DNA from: Nemertoderma westbladi
Taxonomy: Eukaryota; Xenacoelomorpha; Nemertodermatida; Nemertodermatidae
Assembly (NCBI GenBank): GCA_032718475.1
Contig: JAUCBJ010000005.1
Span: 1-64,000 of the forward strand
Reading direction: 5' to 3'
Length of the DNA: 64,000 bases
In this document: positions 25,401 to 36,989 of the stretch, piece by piece
Layout of the letters: every line of letters begins with the position of its first letter
Position numbering within the stretch: position 1 is the stretch's first letter
The notes under the pieces: model-generated
The model's input: the letters and a program-made list of their open reading frames with translations, nothing else
Told to the model about the DNA's origin: nothing
Databases searched by the model: none
Position numbers and translations under genes: made by a program

Positions 25401-26329
25401 TCTTGTGGGACTCATGTTGTTTGGTACATATCTGGGAGTACAGACTCAGACACTTTTACTTGAATCAACCACACTGAATTTATATTGTGTGTTGTTTTCG
25501 CAATTTTTTTTAAGGCCGCGTTCCGAGTCAATGTCAAAGACAAAATGTAAAACACATGAAATTTAATTTTTTTCTAGAATATATTACATAATGTATTATT
25601 ATTTATTATTGCTAGCTATACTTATTTCCTTTTGTCTTTGACTTTGACTCGGTAGTGTGAACGCGGCCTAACATTGAAAACAAACAGGTAATCTTTTCCC
25701 GCAAACAAAATTTTTCTCGCTAAAAATTCTAGAACAAATATAATATAATAAAAAAATATAACTATTTACACCATTATGTGAAAATAGCACTTTACAGCGT
25801 TTATGGCACCACCTGTATATTTATGTAAATCTTCCTCGTTGCGCTCGCTCGGTACATAAATACACTCGGGTCAGAACGATGAAAAGTGTTACTTTACGCA
25901 CAAAGATGTCAATAGTTATATATATTTTCAGTTCATCATCAGAAATTCTCGCCAAAGTGGCTTGGCTTTAATTATATTGAACATGAACATAATACTCAAA
26001 ATCAATTTCTATATCGGAATTTAAAATATAATATCACGCAAAAGTTAGAATATTCCAAAAGAGAGATCAGAAAGAACAAAAAAATTTTTAAAATGTAAAG
26101 ATTTTTGTCGTTGTATCGGACATCTGAAAATGTTCAGCATTGATTGCAGTTAATAACAGTTAAATCAATCACACAGTGGTAGCTCAACAATGTAGTGTGT
26201 GGATAAATACGGACAAGTACATTAGGGTTGAGCACAGATGCATCAGATGATGGTATTGACAGATGGGAGACCATGGGGACGTAAATTGCGGACATACAAG
26301 GTATCAGATAGTATTTTCAGGTCCACCTT

Positions 26330-26415
26330 TTACCTGAGCCGCTAGCTGAATGGTTAGAGCGTCAGACTTCCAACCCGGAGGTCACCAGTTCGATCCCACC
26401 TGGACGTCATTGCCG
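26330..26415 (+). mobile_element. tRNA-derived SINE
   Basis: The A-box region TAGCTGAATGGTTAGAGCG and the B box AGTTCGATCCC lie in a tRNA-Gly(TCC)-like frame, but the anticodon stem does not pair well. A second copy, including upstream TTTTACCTGAGCCGC and downstream ACGTYATTGCCGA, lies inverted at 38155-38235. Two copies with shared flanks beyond the tRNA part indicate a SINE, not a tRNA gene. Confidence 0.65.
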
Positions 26416-26654
26416 ATATGTTCCAAAATAAGCTTGGTATTTCCTTAAACAATATTATTGGTCTGAATAACATTTATTTATCAATAATATATTAGTATTT
26501 TTCTACAACATTTATGTAAAAAAGTAGAAAATACTAGCTATTCACAAAATAAATATTTTATTGAATGGGATAATCTTTATATTATTATAGATACGCTCCG
26601 AAAGGAGTAAAATAATGACACATGGGGATTAGCATTAAAATTAATACAGGAGCA

Positions 26655-26795
26655 ATAAATAAAATACAGTAAAATAAATACAGTAAAATAACTAAATAAA
26701 ATACAGTAAAATAACTAAATAAAATACAGTAAAATAACTAAATAAAATACAGTAAAATAACTAAATAAAATACAGTAAAATAACTAAATAAAATA
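26655..26795 (+). repeat. AT-rich tandem repeat (about 23 bp x 6)
   Basis: The unit AAATACAGTAAAATAACTAA is repeated about six times. No further structure. Confidence 0.8.
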
Positions 26796-26841
26796 TTAAC
26801 TACAAAAATACGTTTTATGGTTCTAAAAATAAATTTATTAA

Positions 26842-28436
26842 TTAATTGAGCTTGTTTAGCTCCGCTAAAGTGGGACAGGGCAGGAGGCATTGTAGTGCGT
26901 GAAAAAGTGACCCACAAGAGGCGCCGTAGAACCTACATACACATGTAGGTGATGGCTGATGGAACTTCTTGGCGCTAAGGCATAGTTTGTGGTGGAACCC
27001 GTGAGCTGTCATGTGGGTAATTAAGTGCCTGTTCTTTTGGCCTGAACGCTTCCATGTCGAGGTGTTAAAGGCGGGACCCAGAATGAATTGCCGCGCATCG
27101 AAACTGGCTTCTCGTTCAACACGGAAAGCTCGGTAGTTAGCTAACACATCGTTGTTGAAGACTGAGTTGTTTTTCGACACAATGTCTTCAACAAGTGACT
27201 TTTCATCAAGAAGATGGAGAGCTAGAGTTGAAGAAGCCGATGTATGTAGCGATAACATGCGTTTGATATGTGCTGTCTTTATTTTGTCTAAATCTTTTAG
27301 GTGTTGCAATTTGAGGTGATGGCCAATAGCATCAATTGCATATGTAGCATTCATTTTTGATTCATTTTTTCCCTGATGTGCAAGATGAAGCTCAGGGAAG
27401 GTTGCAAGTTAACACCCAGATACTCATATTTGTTTGCTATGGTAACCAGTTTGCCACCATAATAAAATTTATCACAGAGACATAGACGTCCACCTTTTCT
27501 AAACTTTACTATCTTGGTTTTAGTGAGATTGACATCCATCCCATTAGCGATGCACCAAATTTGAAGCACGTTGAGAACGCGTTGGATGTCTTCGCGGTTG
27601 TTTGAGTAAAACACCAGATCATCAGCGTAAAATATGAACTTGATGAAAGCGGCTGCCGTTCGAATTGCTTCAGCGAGGTCGGCAATGTAAATGATGAAGC
27701 ACATTGGTGATAGTGAGTCACCCTGAAGAACACCGCGTAGTTGGCAAATCAGATTTGTGACCTTAATGCCGTCGTAAACCCGGAAATAGTTTGAAGTCAG
27801 AGCTCTAATTATGTTAAAAAGTTTGCCTTTGACGCCGCTTTTGTGTAGTTTTGACAATAGCACTGTACAACTGATCGAATCAAACGCCTTTCGTGAGTCC
27901 ACAAAGACAGCATATGTGTGGCGAGATTCTGAACTAGGTGAGTTTAGCGAGGAAGCGATGTCGGAAAGGAGTAGCTTGATTGCACCGATAGGTTACCTCC
28001 CGGAGGTAAAACCGTATTGTTCAGGGGGGATTACCGAGGGATCAATGTTCCGCCGAATTCTCAAGTTTATTATGGCAGTAGAAATCTTTAGGAATACACT
28101 TAACAATGCAATGCCTCTGTAATTGTCGGGACTGGAGATTGCACCTTTCCCTTTGTAGAGTATGATGAGGAGACTCTCCAACCATCTAAATGGAAGGTTG
28201 CCTAGATTGAGACACGTGTTATATAAGATAACCATGAATACGAGAACAAACGGTGCCGCTTGTTTCAGATGTTCATAATAGATCTGATCTGGATCACTGG
28301 CTTTATTGTTAGAAGAGTTGGTTAATACCCTCTGAATCTCCATTTCTGAGATCGGGTCGTTAAACCACTCCGACTCTTCCAGTTCGGAGCTGGTAGTTAT
28401 TGGGATGGGAGGAGCGTTCGGTGGCTCATTGCTCAT
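26842..28436 (-). pseudogene. LINE reverse transcriptase of a second family, nearly complete RT domain
   Basis: Frames 28436-27993 (SDPDQIYYEHLKQAAPF, LLIILYKGKGAISSPDNYRG, PPEQYGFTSGR), 27902-27351 (DSRKAFDSI, GVLQGDSLSPMCF, KFIFYADDLVFYS, KYEYLGVNLQPSL) and 27354-26842 (C-terminal region ending with a Cys/His cluster CVCRFYGASCG..H..QC) follow in order on the minus strand. The catalytic YADD motif is intact. A frameshift near 27990 separates the first two parts, so the copy is inactive. It lacks an upstream endonuclease. The clade is not certain from sight. Confidence 0.85.
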
Positions 28437-28492
28437 TCCAAGAACAGAGCGGGATGATGAATGGAAGAATGTTTTAGGCTCGTTAAGCTAAG

Positions 28493-29162
28493 GAATGTCT
28501 GTTCACCACCATTGGTGATCTTCCACAGTAAACCCTTCCACTCTGTTTCCTAAAGGGATGCCTGTTCACCACCATGGGTGATCTTCCACAGTAAACCCTT
28601 CCACTCTGCTGTTTCCTAAAGGAATGCCTGTTCACCACCATGGGTGATCTTCCACAGTAAACCCTTCGACTCTGTTTCCTAAAGGAATGCCTGTCCACCA
28701 CCATGGGTGATCTTCCACAGTAAACCCTTCCACTCTGCTGTTTCCTAAAGGAATGCCTGTTCACCACCATGGGTGATCTACCACTGTAAACCCTTCCACT
28801 CTGTTTCCCAAAGGAATGCCTGTTCACCACCATGGGTGATCTTCCTCAGTAAACCCTTCCACTCTGTTTCCTAAAGGAATGCCTGTCCACCACCATGGGT
28901 GATCTTCCACAGTAAACCCTTCCACTCTGTTTCCTAAAGGAATGCCTGTTCACCACCATGAGTGATCTTCCACAGTAAACCCTTCCACTCTGTTTCCCAA
29001 AGGAATGCCTGTTCACCACCATGGGTGATCTTCCTCAGTAAACCCTTCCACTCTGTTTCCTAAAGGAATGCCTGTCCACCACCATGAGTGATCTTCCACA
29101 GTAAACCCTTTCACTCTGTTTCCTAAAGGAATGCATGTTCACCACCATGAGTGATCTTCCAC
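28493..29162. repeat. 60-63-bp minisatellite interrupted by a hAT-like element
   Basis: About eleven units containing TTCACCACCATGGGTGATC, TTCCACAGTAAACCC and CACTCTGTTTCC. The last unit is broken at 29163-29170 by the insertion of a 1485-bp element; the array sequence resumes at 30656 with the duplicated TTCCACAG and ends by about 30690. Confidence 0.9.
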
Positions 29163-29170
29163 TTCCACAG

Positions 29171-30655
29171 TAGGGCGGTGCGTTTTTTATCTTTTTTCGA
29201 TTTTATTGTTCTACCGGTGCACAAAAGTTGCCAAATGGTATAAAATTAAGGCAAAAAAAATTTATATAAATTTCATCGATATCTTGACGGATCCCAAGGG
29301 GGTTGAAATTTTGTGCCATCGCGATGCACCACAATGAAATTTATAAGAAAATAATAAATTTAAATTATATATATACATTTAAAATATAACACTTTGATGA
29401 AAGATCAATGACGCAAGAAAGAACTTCCTTCATGCATCAAATGTCATCAAATGGGTCCAAACCTAGTTTGATACCAAAATTTTAAATTTTGGATCAAGGG
29501 AACTAGTGCCACAGGCACATGGCCAGAACCTACCCTTTGGCGCAGGTGACGATCATTCTCAATTTTTACGATGGCCAACTTTTATTACACCTACGGCATT
29601 AATAGTAGGCTCATTAGAACCATAATGACCGATTTAGTGGGGGTAGACGCCTTCAAAACAAACGTAGAGCGAATAGTTTTTGAGATATCGCAGAAAATGT
29701 GAAGTCCGGCACAAATCTAAATTACCGCCTTGAAGCGATATGGGCAAATACACTAACAATGATACTTTGAATTATCTTAAGGCATCAAAAAATATACACA
29801 TCACTGCAACAAATTGATTTAGTGTATACAGACACCTATAGTTATAGATAGACATGTATATTGTATATAGATATGTATAGACACCTATAGTTCACTATAG
29901 TTTTTTGTACGAAATTTGTGGAATGGGTCAACTCCATCTCAATATCAAGTATCAATAAATTGGTGAACATAGTCTTGACATTTTGTAAAATAGCCCAAGA
30001 ACTACTGACTCTACTCTTATTTTGAAGGTGTCTACACCCACTACAATGATCATTTTATGTGATGTGTCTATTCTTGATTCCTTGAGATAATTCAAAGTAT
30101 CATTTTTAGTATATTTGTCCATATTGCATCAAGGCGCTAATGTTGACTTGTGCCGGACTTCACATTTTCTGCGATATCTCAAGAACTATTCGCTCTATGC
30201 TTGTATTGATGGTGTCTACCCCCACTAAATCGGTCATTGCGGTTCTAATGAGCATATTATTAAAGCAGTAGGCGAACTAAAAGTTGGCCATCGCGAAAAT
30301 TGAGAATAATCGTCACTTGCGCCAAGGGGTAGGTTCTGGCCATGTGCCTGCGGCACTAGTTCCCTTGATCCAAAAATCAAAATTTTGGTTTCTAACTAAG
30401 TTTGGACCCATTTGATGATATTTGATACATGCAGGAAGTTATTTCTTGAGTCATTGATCTTTCATCAATGTGTTATATAGTTTTAAATTTCATTATGGTG
30501 CATCGCGATGGCTCAAAATTTCAACCCCCTTGGGATCCGTGAAGATATAGACTAAATTTATAGAAATTTTTTTGCCTTAATTTTTTACCATTTGGCAACT
30601 TTTGTGCACCGGTAGAATAATGAAATCGAAAAAAAGTACAAAACGCACCGCCCTA
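29171..30655. mobile_element. non-autonomous hAT-like foldback element
   Basis: The element begins TAGGGCGGTGCG and ends CGCACCGCCCTA, flanked by perfect 8-bp target duplications TTCCACAG (29163-29170 and 30656-30663). 8-bp duplications and TAGGG-type ends are characteristic of the hAT superfamily. The two arms are long inverted repeats of roughly 600 bases: for example GATCCCAAGGGGGTTGAAAT at 29290 is mirrored at about 30518, and the sequence near AGTCCGGCACAAATCTAAAT (29703) is mirrored at about 30150. No coding sequence is present, so transposase must come from elsewhere. Confidence 0.88.
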
Positions 30656-30894
30656 TTCCACAGTAGAACCTTTCACTCTGTTTCCCAAGTTACCTTGGTA
30701 AACAGTGGTAAATGTCTTGGTAAATATTATATAAATATTAAATTTTTACTCGCAAATCGAATCTCGATTATTAATTACGGGTAATGAAGAAATAAGATGG
30801 AGAGTTTTAAAGCTCAACCAAATAATAATTAATATTCTAGAAAAAAAAGACAAAAATTTTAAGACAAAAAAATCAGTATTATAGCGATTTACAG

Positions 30895-31107
30895 TCTCCT
30901 CAACACTATAATCCACAGCACATGGTCTGTACAATGGCTATCATCAATGGAGATAAATAAAATATATCAGCAACACTATAATCCACAGCACATGGTGTGT
31001 ACAATGGCTATCATCAATGGAGATAAATAAAATATATCAGCAACACTATAATCCACAGCACATGGTCTGTACAATGGCTATCATCAATGGAGATAAATAA
31101 AATATAC
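30895..31107 (+). repeat. 70-bp tandem repeat, three copies
   Basis: Three nearly perfect units starting CAACACTATAATCCACAGCA and ending GGAGATAAATAAAATATA. Not coding. Confidence 0.9.
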
Positions 31108-31299
31108 TTTTTCTAGAATTTTAATGTTACTAAGTTAGTTATTCGTTAGCAGCGTATGGCTATGGCTGCAACGCTTCAATACGGTTATTTGCTGTGTAAC
31201 GAGGATATCACCATAACACTCATTAAGTTCACAAAATGTAACAAATTATATATTTTCCTTAAAATATTCCCTTTCATGTCCGCAAAAGTGCGGACAATA

Positions 31300-31520
31300 A
31301 AGTAATCCAATCAATCTTCTTAAAATGCGGATAATAAAATATTTATCCAATCAACGATCTAGAAGTTTATTCTGTTGATTTCTCATTATTTATTCTAGAA
31401 CAGTAATTAATTACGTCGGTAATTATTAATAAATTTAGCATTAAAATGTTTAGTTGTCGTATCTTTTGATCCAGTAGCTATATACATTAATCAAATTTTT
31501 GGTTTAAAAGCTGATTAAAA
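31300..31520 (+). repeat. dispersed repeat, inverted partner at 44700-44945
   Basis: About 220 bases including GATCTAGAAGTT, ATTCTAGAACAGTAATTAAT, ACGTCGGTAATTATTAATAA and GATCCAGTAGCTA recur in inverted orientation at about 44700-44945. The pair is 13 kb apart. Confidence 0.75.
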
Positions 31521-31894
31521 GTCTGACAGAAAATGTAACTTTCTTTTTATAAAAATTAAATATTATGCAAATAAATATTCTATATATTATAAGATTATTT
31601 TCACAATACTCGAGATATTATATTTACCGAGCGTAGCGAGCTTAATTACAAATTATAATTATAAATTACATTTTAAGAATTTAATAGCTGTTTAATAATA
31701 TATTTAATAGTGAAAATAATGTAAAAGAAGTTAAAATAAGGAAGGAGTTAATAAAATGTTCTATATCAAAATAAAAATTTATTAGAGTTTATATTCTAGA
31801 ACGGTAGATAACAGTAAAACATTTACCATATATAAAAACTGTTTAGTAGCCGTGTGGGAATTATAAATACAATTAAATTATTCATTCCGAGAGA

Positions 31895-33388
31895 ATGTCG
31901 TCCAAAGGAAGAAAAACAAAAAGCAATCGTAAATCGTACGACGTTGATGGGTTGTTACAGAAACGCTGCAATGTATTCCTAAGACGATCTCAATTAAACA
32001 TCCACAGATTAGGGTCGCGAAAAGAAACAGTGACCCTCGATAAACTACCTAAACTACAAGATGTTACTGACAACGACATTCAGAATGTATTGCAGGAGAA
32101 ATTGAAACAACTTTGCGTCATTCTCGATTTCTCTGAAACCAATGAAGAAGTCGCTGCAAAGGATATTAAGCATGATTGTCTGGAAGATATCATAGAATAT
32201 ATTAAGGAGAGTGGTCTAAAGAAGATAAACAGCTCAATAGCTTACTCTCTAATGTTTAAAATGTTTGAGGCCAACATATTTGGAGATAGAGACAGTGTCT
32301 CTTCTATAAGTATAACAAAAGTAGAAGTGTTTGATACCGAAGATACTTCAGATGACGCCGAAGCCAGTATTATTGAGCCGGGGTGGCCTCACATACGTCT
32401 CGTTTACTGGCTGTTCTTTGAGTTCGCAAGAAGTCCGGACTTTGACGTGGAATTAGCTGAACCTTTAGTCGGGAAGTCTTTCATTAGCAAAATCGTTGAG
32501 AAACTCCAAAGTGAGATACAAAGGGAAAGAGATTACTCTAAGTTAATAATCCATCAATTATATTCTAAGATAGTAGCTATTCGTGTTGCCTTTCGTGCGG
32601 AGATCCGCAATGCTTTATTAACTTGTGTCTATGAGAGTGATAAATTAACATTCGGCCAGACTGTATTACTGAAACCTTCGCCCCCTGTATATCGAGTACA
32701 AGAGATCTTAGAGTTATCTATGAGCATCGCAGAAGGATATAAAGTTCCATTAAACGTGGAACACATAGAATTCTTTAAGAAAGTTGTACTACCGTTGCAC
32801 TCACTGTACGACACCGGTCACTGGTTCCATTTAACCCATTGCATAATTACTTTCTTGAAAAAAGACTTAAGTTTAATTGAAACTGTAATTTTTGCGATAT
32901 TAAAATATTGGCCGAAATTGAAACACGAAAAAGAACAACAATGCTTGTCAGAGTTGTACGATATTCTAGAATACGGATTGGAGCAGGCACCCGAGAGTGT
33001 TAGCAGCGTGATTGTGCCGGTGTTTAAGCAGGTCGCCCGCTCGGTGCTCAGTCCCCACTCCCAGGTGGCGGAGTCCGCACTGAGTTGCTGGAAGTCCCAG
33101 TTGATTAGCACGCTGACGGCGGAGAGGATGGAGGATGTGTTACCGGTGGTGCTCAGCGCACTGCATCGCGCTTCCAAGGAGAACTGGAACAAGAAAGACG
33201 TCTGCACTCAAGCTTTCGATGTTCTCAAGTTCTTTAGGGAAACAGATGAGGAGTTGTTCGATAATTTGGCGAATAAATTGAAAGTTGAAAAGCAAGGAGA
33301 GGCAAAGAGACAGTGGGAAAGAGACGAGGCATGGAAGAGGGTGGAAGCCATGGCAACTGAGATAGGTTGCGTTGCTCCTACAACTTAA
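31895..33388 (+). CDS. intronless PP2A regulatory subunit B56-like protein (497 aa)
   Basis: Single open frame from ATG (31895) to TAA. It follows the B56/PR61 (PPP2R5) HEAT-repeat family over most of its length: KLPKLQDVTDNDIQNVLQEK, VILDFSE, WPHIRLVYWLFFEFARSPDF, RERDYSKLIIHQLYSKIVAI, ILKYWPK, SPHSQVAESALSCWKSQ, ASKENWNKKD and ERDEAWKRVEAMA. These subunits target the PP2A phosphatase to substrates bearing LxxIxE motifs. From memory of human B56 gamma, pocket residues H187, Y190, R197 and H243 correspond to H220, Y223, R230 and H290 here, but R188 is Q221 and K240 is N287. A ~14-residue insert (around 250-265) lies between these helices. Absence of introns, divergence and location antisense in a myosin V intron suggest an old retrocopy under selection. 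A canonical B56 gene presumably exists elsewhere. Confidence 0.9.
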   Translation: MSSKGRKTKSNRKSYDVDGLLQKRCNVFLRRSQLNIHRLGSRKETVTLDKLPKLQDVTDNDIQNVLQEKLKQLCVILDFSETNEEVAAKDIKHDCLEDIIEYIKESGLKKINSSIAYSLMFKMFEANIFGDRDSVSSISITKVEVFDTEDTSDDAEASIIEPGWPHIRLVYWLFFEFARSPDFDVELAEPLVGKSFISKIVEKLQSEIQRERDYSKLIIHQLYSKIVAIRVAFRAEIRNALLTCVYESDKLTFGQTVLLKPSPPVYRVQEILELSMSIAEGYKVPLNVEHIEFFKKVVLPLHSLYDTGHWFHLTHCIITFLKKDLSLIETVIFAILKYWPKLKHEKEQQCLSELYDILEYGLEQAPESVSSVIVPVFKQVARSVLSPHSQVAESALSCWKSQLISTLTAERMEDVLPVVLSALHRASKENWNKKDVCTQAFDVLKFFRETDEELFDNLANKLKVEKQGEAKRQWERDEAWKRVEAMATEIGCVAPTT

Positions 33389-34266
33389 TTATCGTGATTG
33401 GCGGTTACTAACGTTACATCACACAAATAATCAACATTATTCATTCATACGCCAATTACATAGAGATAAATATGAATATTTGTTTGAAAAATAACTATTT
33501 TTACATTGGAATGTAAAACAAATATCATCTCAATAACATTTCACTATAGTAGTATAATTAAATATAATCACTCATCATCAGGGATGGATTATGGATTATC
33601 TGGGTCCACCCAGGCAGCCCCCAAATTTCGGGCCCCTTCCCTGGGCAAAAAAGTTACGTTTCGGCAAAGAGTTGCGTTTCCTCAAAATATAAAAATAAAT
33701 TCCTATAGATGTGTTAGATCCGGGTTGAATTCAATAATTAAAATTGGAGTGGTCTTTATGATAATTCGATGGCACAATGACGAACAGTCGTATTCATGTT
33801 TTGATGATTTTGAGTAAATGGCGTTTGAAAATTTTTAGTTTTTAAATTATGCATAACTTGCAATCAACTTTATAAAACCGCTTCATATTTCATTGTAACA
33901 ACAATTTTGATGATGGCTTTCAGAAAAAAATGATTTTTTTTATTTAAATAGTTTGACGTCATGTAATGACGCCATATTTGAAATACGCCGTTTCGTCAAA
34001 AAAATATCAAGGGCTTTTGCCAAAATAAGTCAAGTAGTATATTTTTACATATAGCATAAGCCCGGTTCACAATGGAGCAATAAGGTCCTCCATTGTAATT
34101 CTGAATATAATTAATTATAGTTTTGCTAAAATTAGAAACGATTATTTGTTCTTATGTGTATTACTGGGTCTAAGGCCTTTAATCCTTCCTTAAAACTTGT
34201 TTCTTCATTGTGAACAACTACTGTACCAATTTATTATTCCCTATTGCTCCATTTCCTTCAAGCTTT

Positions 34267-34533
34267 TTAGAGTTTAAAGAGTTTAGTTCTCGTCGTGTCC
34301 TTGGTACAAGATGTAACTGCGCCCATCGCAACACCAAGGAAATTAAAGACTGTAGGTTAGTTAATGAGGAAGTTCGCAAGAATCTTATGGAATCGTTTTA
34401 TGATCTTGGCAGTTTAGAGGAGCAGCGTAAATATATATTGCGCCATGTTAGACGATGTCAATACCATTGTCCAGTTGTTAAAAGAAAGATCAACAATAAA
34501 ATTTATTACCTATACAACAGCAGAGATCGATGA
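34267..34533 (+). CDS. transposase N-terminal region (putative exon)
   Basis: This open frame carries LGTRCNCAHRNTKEIKDC, then EEVRKNLMESFYDLGSLEEQ and RKYILRHV. It matches the conserved N-terminal C.C....C segment and helix that precede the DDE-like domain in DUF7869-type proteins of invertebrates, as I recall them. No ATG precedes it after the last in-frame stop (34180-34182); an acceptor-like CTTTTTAG at about 34269 suggests an internal exon. The frame then ends, and the following domain resumes near 35360, so an intron or a disrupting insertion of about 0.9 kb separates them. A second overlapping open frame (34445-34777) has no recognisable similarity. Confidence 0.6.
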   Translation, partial: LEFKEFSSRRVLGTRCNCAHRNTKEIKDCRLVNEEVRKNLMESFYDLGSLEEQRKYILRHVRRCQYHCPVVKRKINNKIYYLYNSRDR

Positions 34534-35034
34534 AGCTCAATCTTTACTAACACCTGTCCCACAACCGATCCCAGGTATTGGTAAGGCACATGAGTTGCTT
34601 TTCTTAGATGGAGTATTATACATGAAGCAATTGTCTTGTCTTCCACCACGCGACCTATTATGTACGAAGCATTCAAGTGCAGTGAAAGACTTCGCGATTT
34701 TAGATTTTACAGGGTTTGATATGTCTGATGCTGAACTTTACCCCTCAATTGATTCTCTCCAATTTTTGCCCGAATGAAAACTTTATATAATTTCAAAGTT
34801 TATTGAATTTCGAATTCACTCTGTCCGAACTAATTTTGTTTCTAGGCTATTGTAGCAGCTTACGAATAGTTTGGAATTGTCTGGTTTTGGTTTCTTTTCT
34901 GTGGTCGATTATATGAATTTTTAAAAATAATACACAATTTTGACAAAACTTATCTTTCTCGGAAAACTTACTAAAAAGTTATGTATGGAAAATTAACTAA
35001 ATACATACGTACATGACTATTATATTGTTACAAT

Positions 35035-36831
35035 GTGGGGACATCGCATTACACGATAGGCCTACCAATAGAGATATATGAATATATTGTTACAGGGCTG
35101 GGACATCGCATTACAGGGACAATTTACAGCCTAAAAATTCGTATTACATGGAGGGACAAACCATTACAGGCGGGACACATACTTTACCTTGATTATTTCT
35201 TTAAGATTTTATCTAACATCTCGGAGATTGTCACCATTGAATTCTCCTTAAAAAATGCTTTCAGAATATATATAGTTTTGTATGGTTTCAATGGAAATGA
35301 AATTTCAGGAATATTTCAGTTCTATTTGGCCACTTTCGGTGAGAATCACCCTACATCACTTTGTGAACCAAAGGGGAAAAAGAAACAAACTCTTAATTAC
35401 ACACTATTTAAAGATGGTGAATACGTTTCTGTTTGCAAACAACTTTTTCTCAAAACTTTTAATATAAGCGAGAAATTTGTTTATACAACCATCAAGAAGC
35501 TGTCTGCAGATGGTGTCTTGGAAGGAGAGAAACGAGGTGGTCGAGTAGCATCTCTAAAAGTGAAAGATGAGTTTCTTGAAACAAGAACAAGTGAGCATAT
35601 TGATAGATTTCCAAAGGTCGATGCACATTATACCAGGAAAGATTCCAAGAAGAATTATTTATCGGAGGATCTTTCTGTTCCAAAGATGTTCAGAATGTAT
35701 AAAGCTGAAGAAAAGAGAGCAGGAAATCCTGCTGCTTCCTTTAGTAAATATTATAACGTCTTTCAATCGAAAAACCTAGCTATCCATCACCCAAAGAAAA
35801 ATTTGTGTGGTCTTTGCGAAACGCACCGTAGTGCTGTAAAGACCCAAAATATTGTTGGTGGTGAGATTAATGCTGAGCTGAAAGAAGAGTACGAGCAGCA
35901 CACTAGTGAAAAGTTGAAATATAGAGAGATAAAAGAGGATTTAACAAAAAGAGCAAAAGCTGATGAATGTAACCAAATCGCCGCAGCTTCATTTGACCTT
36001 GAGCAGGTCATTTACCTTCCAAAATCCAACAGGGCGGAAATCTTTTATAAGAGACGTTTAGCAAATTATAATTTTACAATATATAATCTGGCTTCAAAAG
36101 AGGTACATTGCTATTTGTGGCATGAAGCAGTCGCTCAGCGGGGATCGAATGAAATCTCATCATTTCTTAATAAGTGGCTTCATTTCCAAGATGGTCGGGG
36201 AGTGACAGACATTAAACTGTTTGCAGATGGATGCAGCGGCCAGAATAAGAACTCGATTTTGCCTGCTATGTTTCGTGAATTCCTAGGGAATTCGAAGAAA
36301 GCAGAGAGTGTTCATCTAATTATATATGTGCCAAATCATGGTCAATGTGAAGGGGACTCAGTCCATGCTTGTGTGGAGAGGGCCATGAAGCGCTGCGGGG
36401 ATATTATGCTTCCATCACAGCTTATACCTGTAATTAAGTTGAGTAGAAATATACCGTATAATGTAATAGAAGTTACTAGTGATGATATAAACGATTTCAA
36501 GGAGTATTCCAGATCTCTTGGAATCTTAAAGACCAGAGAGAGTGACAATGGGGTGAATGTCAATTGGCCTTCAATGTGCCAAATATTGGTTAAAAAGGTA
36601 GACCCAGAGAAAATTTACTTCAAGAATATGCATCAACAACCGGAATTTGATGCCATTACTCTTCCCAAAATTCGAGAAAAAAAATATATTTCAGCTATAG
36701 CTAAAGCATATTCTTCAGCTCCACGATTGGCTACAGGAAAGTATGATGACCTCGTTTCGCTCTGTACTGGTAATACACCAGTGATACCCGCCGTGTATTC
36801 GCAATTTTATCTTTCCCTTCCACATCAGTAA
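35035..36831 (+). CDS. DDE-like (DUF7869-type) transposase, main domain
   Basis: The long frame is convincing from about 35360 (KGKKKQTLNYTLFKDGEY); the first ~105 codons look like intron or filler. Features in order: VCKQLFLKTFNISEKFVYTT (helix-turn-helix-like), LEGEKRGGR, RFPKVDAHYTRKDSKKNYLS, LCGLCETHR (zinc-knuckle-like), AASFDLEQVIYLPKSN with the first acidic residue, VHCYLWHEAVAQRGSNEI, LFADGCSGQNKN with the second, and NHGQCEGDSVHACVERAM with the third. This is the D-D-E arrangement of an RNase H-fold transposase or integrase. The RT-like and THAP families are excluded by motif order. No stop or frameshift interrupts the DDE domain. I expect it to recognise the 34-bp termini flanking it. 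Confidence 0.75.
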   Translation: MGTSHYTIGLPIEIYEYIVTGLGHRITGTIYSLKIRITWRDKPLQAGHILYLDYFFKILSNISEIVTIEFSLKNAFRIYIVLYGFNGNEISGIFQFYLATFGENHPTSLCEPKGKKKQTLNYTLFKDGEYVSVCKQLFLKTFNISEKFVYTTIKKLSADGVLEGEKRGGRVASLKVKDEFLETRTSEHIDRFPKVDAHYTRKDSKKNYLSEDLSVPKMFRMYKAEEKRAGNPAASFSKYYNVFQSKNLAIHHPKKNLCGLCETHRSAVKTQNIVGGEINAELKEEYEQHTSEKLKYREIKEDLTKRAKADECNQIAAASFDLEQVIYLPKSNRAEIFYKRRLANYNFTIYNLASKEVHCYLWHEAVAQRGSNEISSFLNKWLHFQDGRGVTDIKLFADGCSGQNKNSILPAMFREFLGNSKKAESVHLIIYVPNHGQCEGDSVHACVERAMKRCGDIMLPSQLIPVIKLSRNIPYNVIEVTSDDINDFKEYSRSLGILKTRESDNGVNVNWPSMCQILVKKVDPEKIYFKNMHQQPEFDAITLPKIREKKYISAIAKAYSSAPRLATGKYDDLVSLCTGNTPVIPAVYSQFYLSLPHQ

Positions 36832-36989
36832 TTCAACAAACATATTGGAAAACTTAACAACAAGTACTCATACTAATCTTATGAATTAACTCAATACTCA
36901 TTGAAGGAAAAGTAATTAAATAATATTGTTCTCTATAATTCTTAAAATATTTTACATTCAGAAGAAAACAATTCATTGTTTTCCATTTA

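Noticed and set aside
28483-28833. Frame encoding MVVNRHSFRKQ repeats.
   Set aside because: Minisatellite of about 60 bp; stops appear in other units, no unique domain.
8493-29160. Possibility that one of the arrays is a CRISPR array.
   Set aside because: Units are continuous without unique spacers, and the genome is eukaryotic with spliced genes.
34445-34777. 110-codon plus-strand frame as a separate gene.
   Set aside because: No recognisable domain; lies within the transposon between transposase parts and may be intron.
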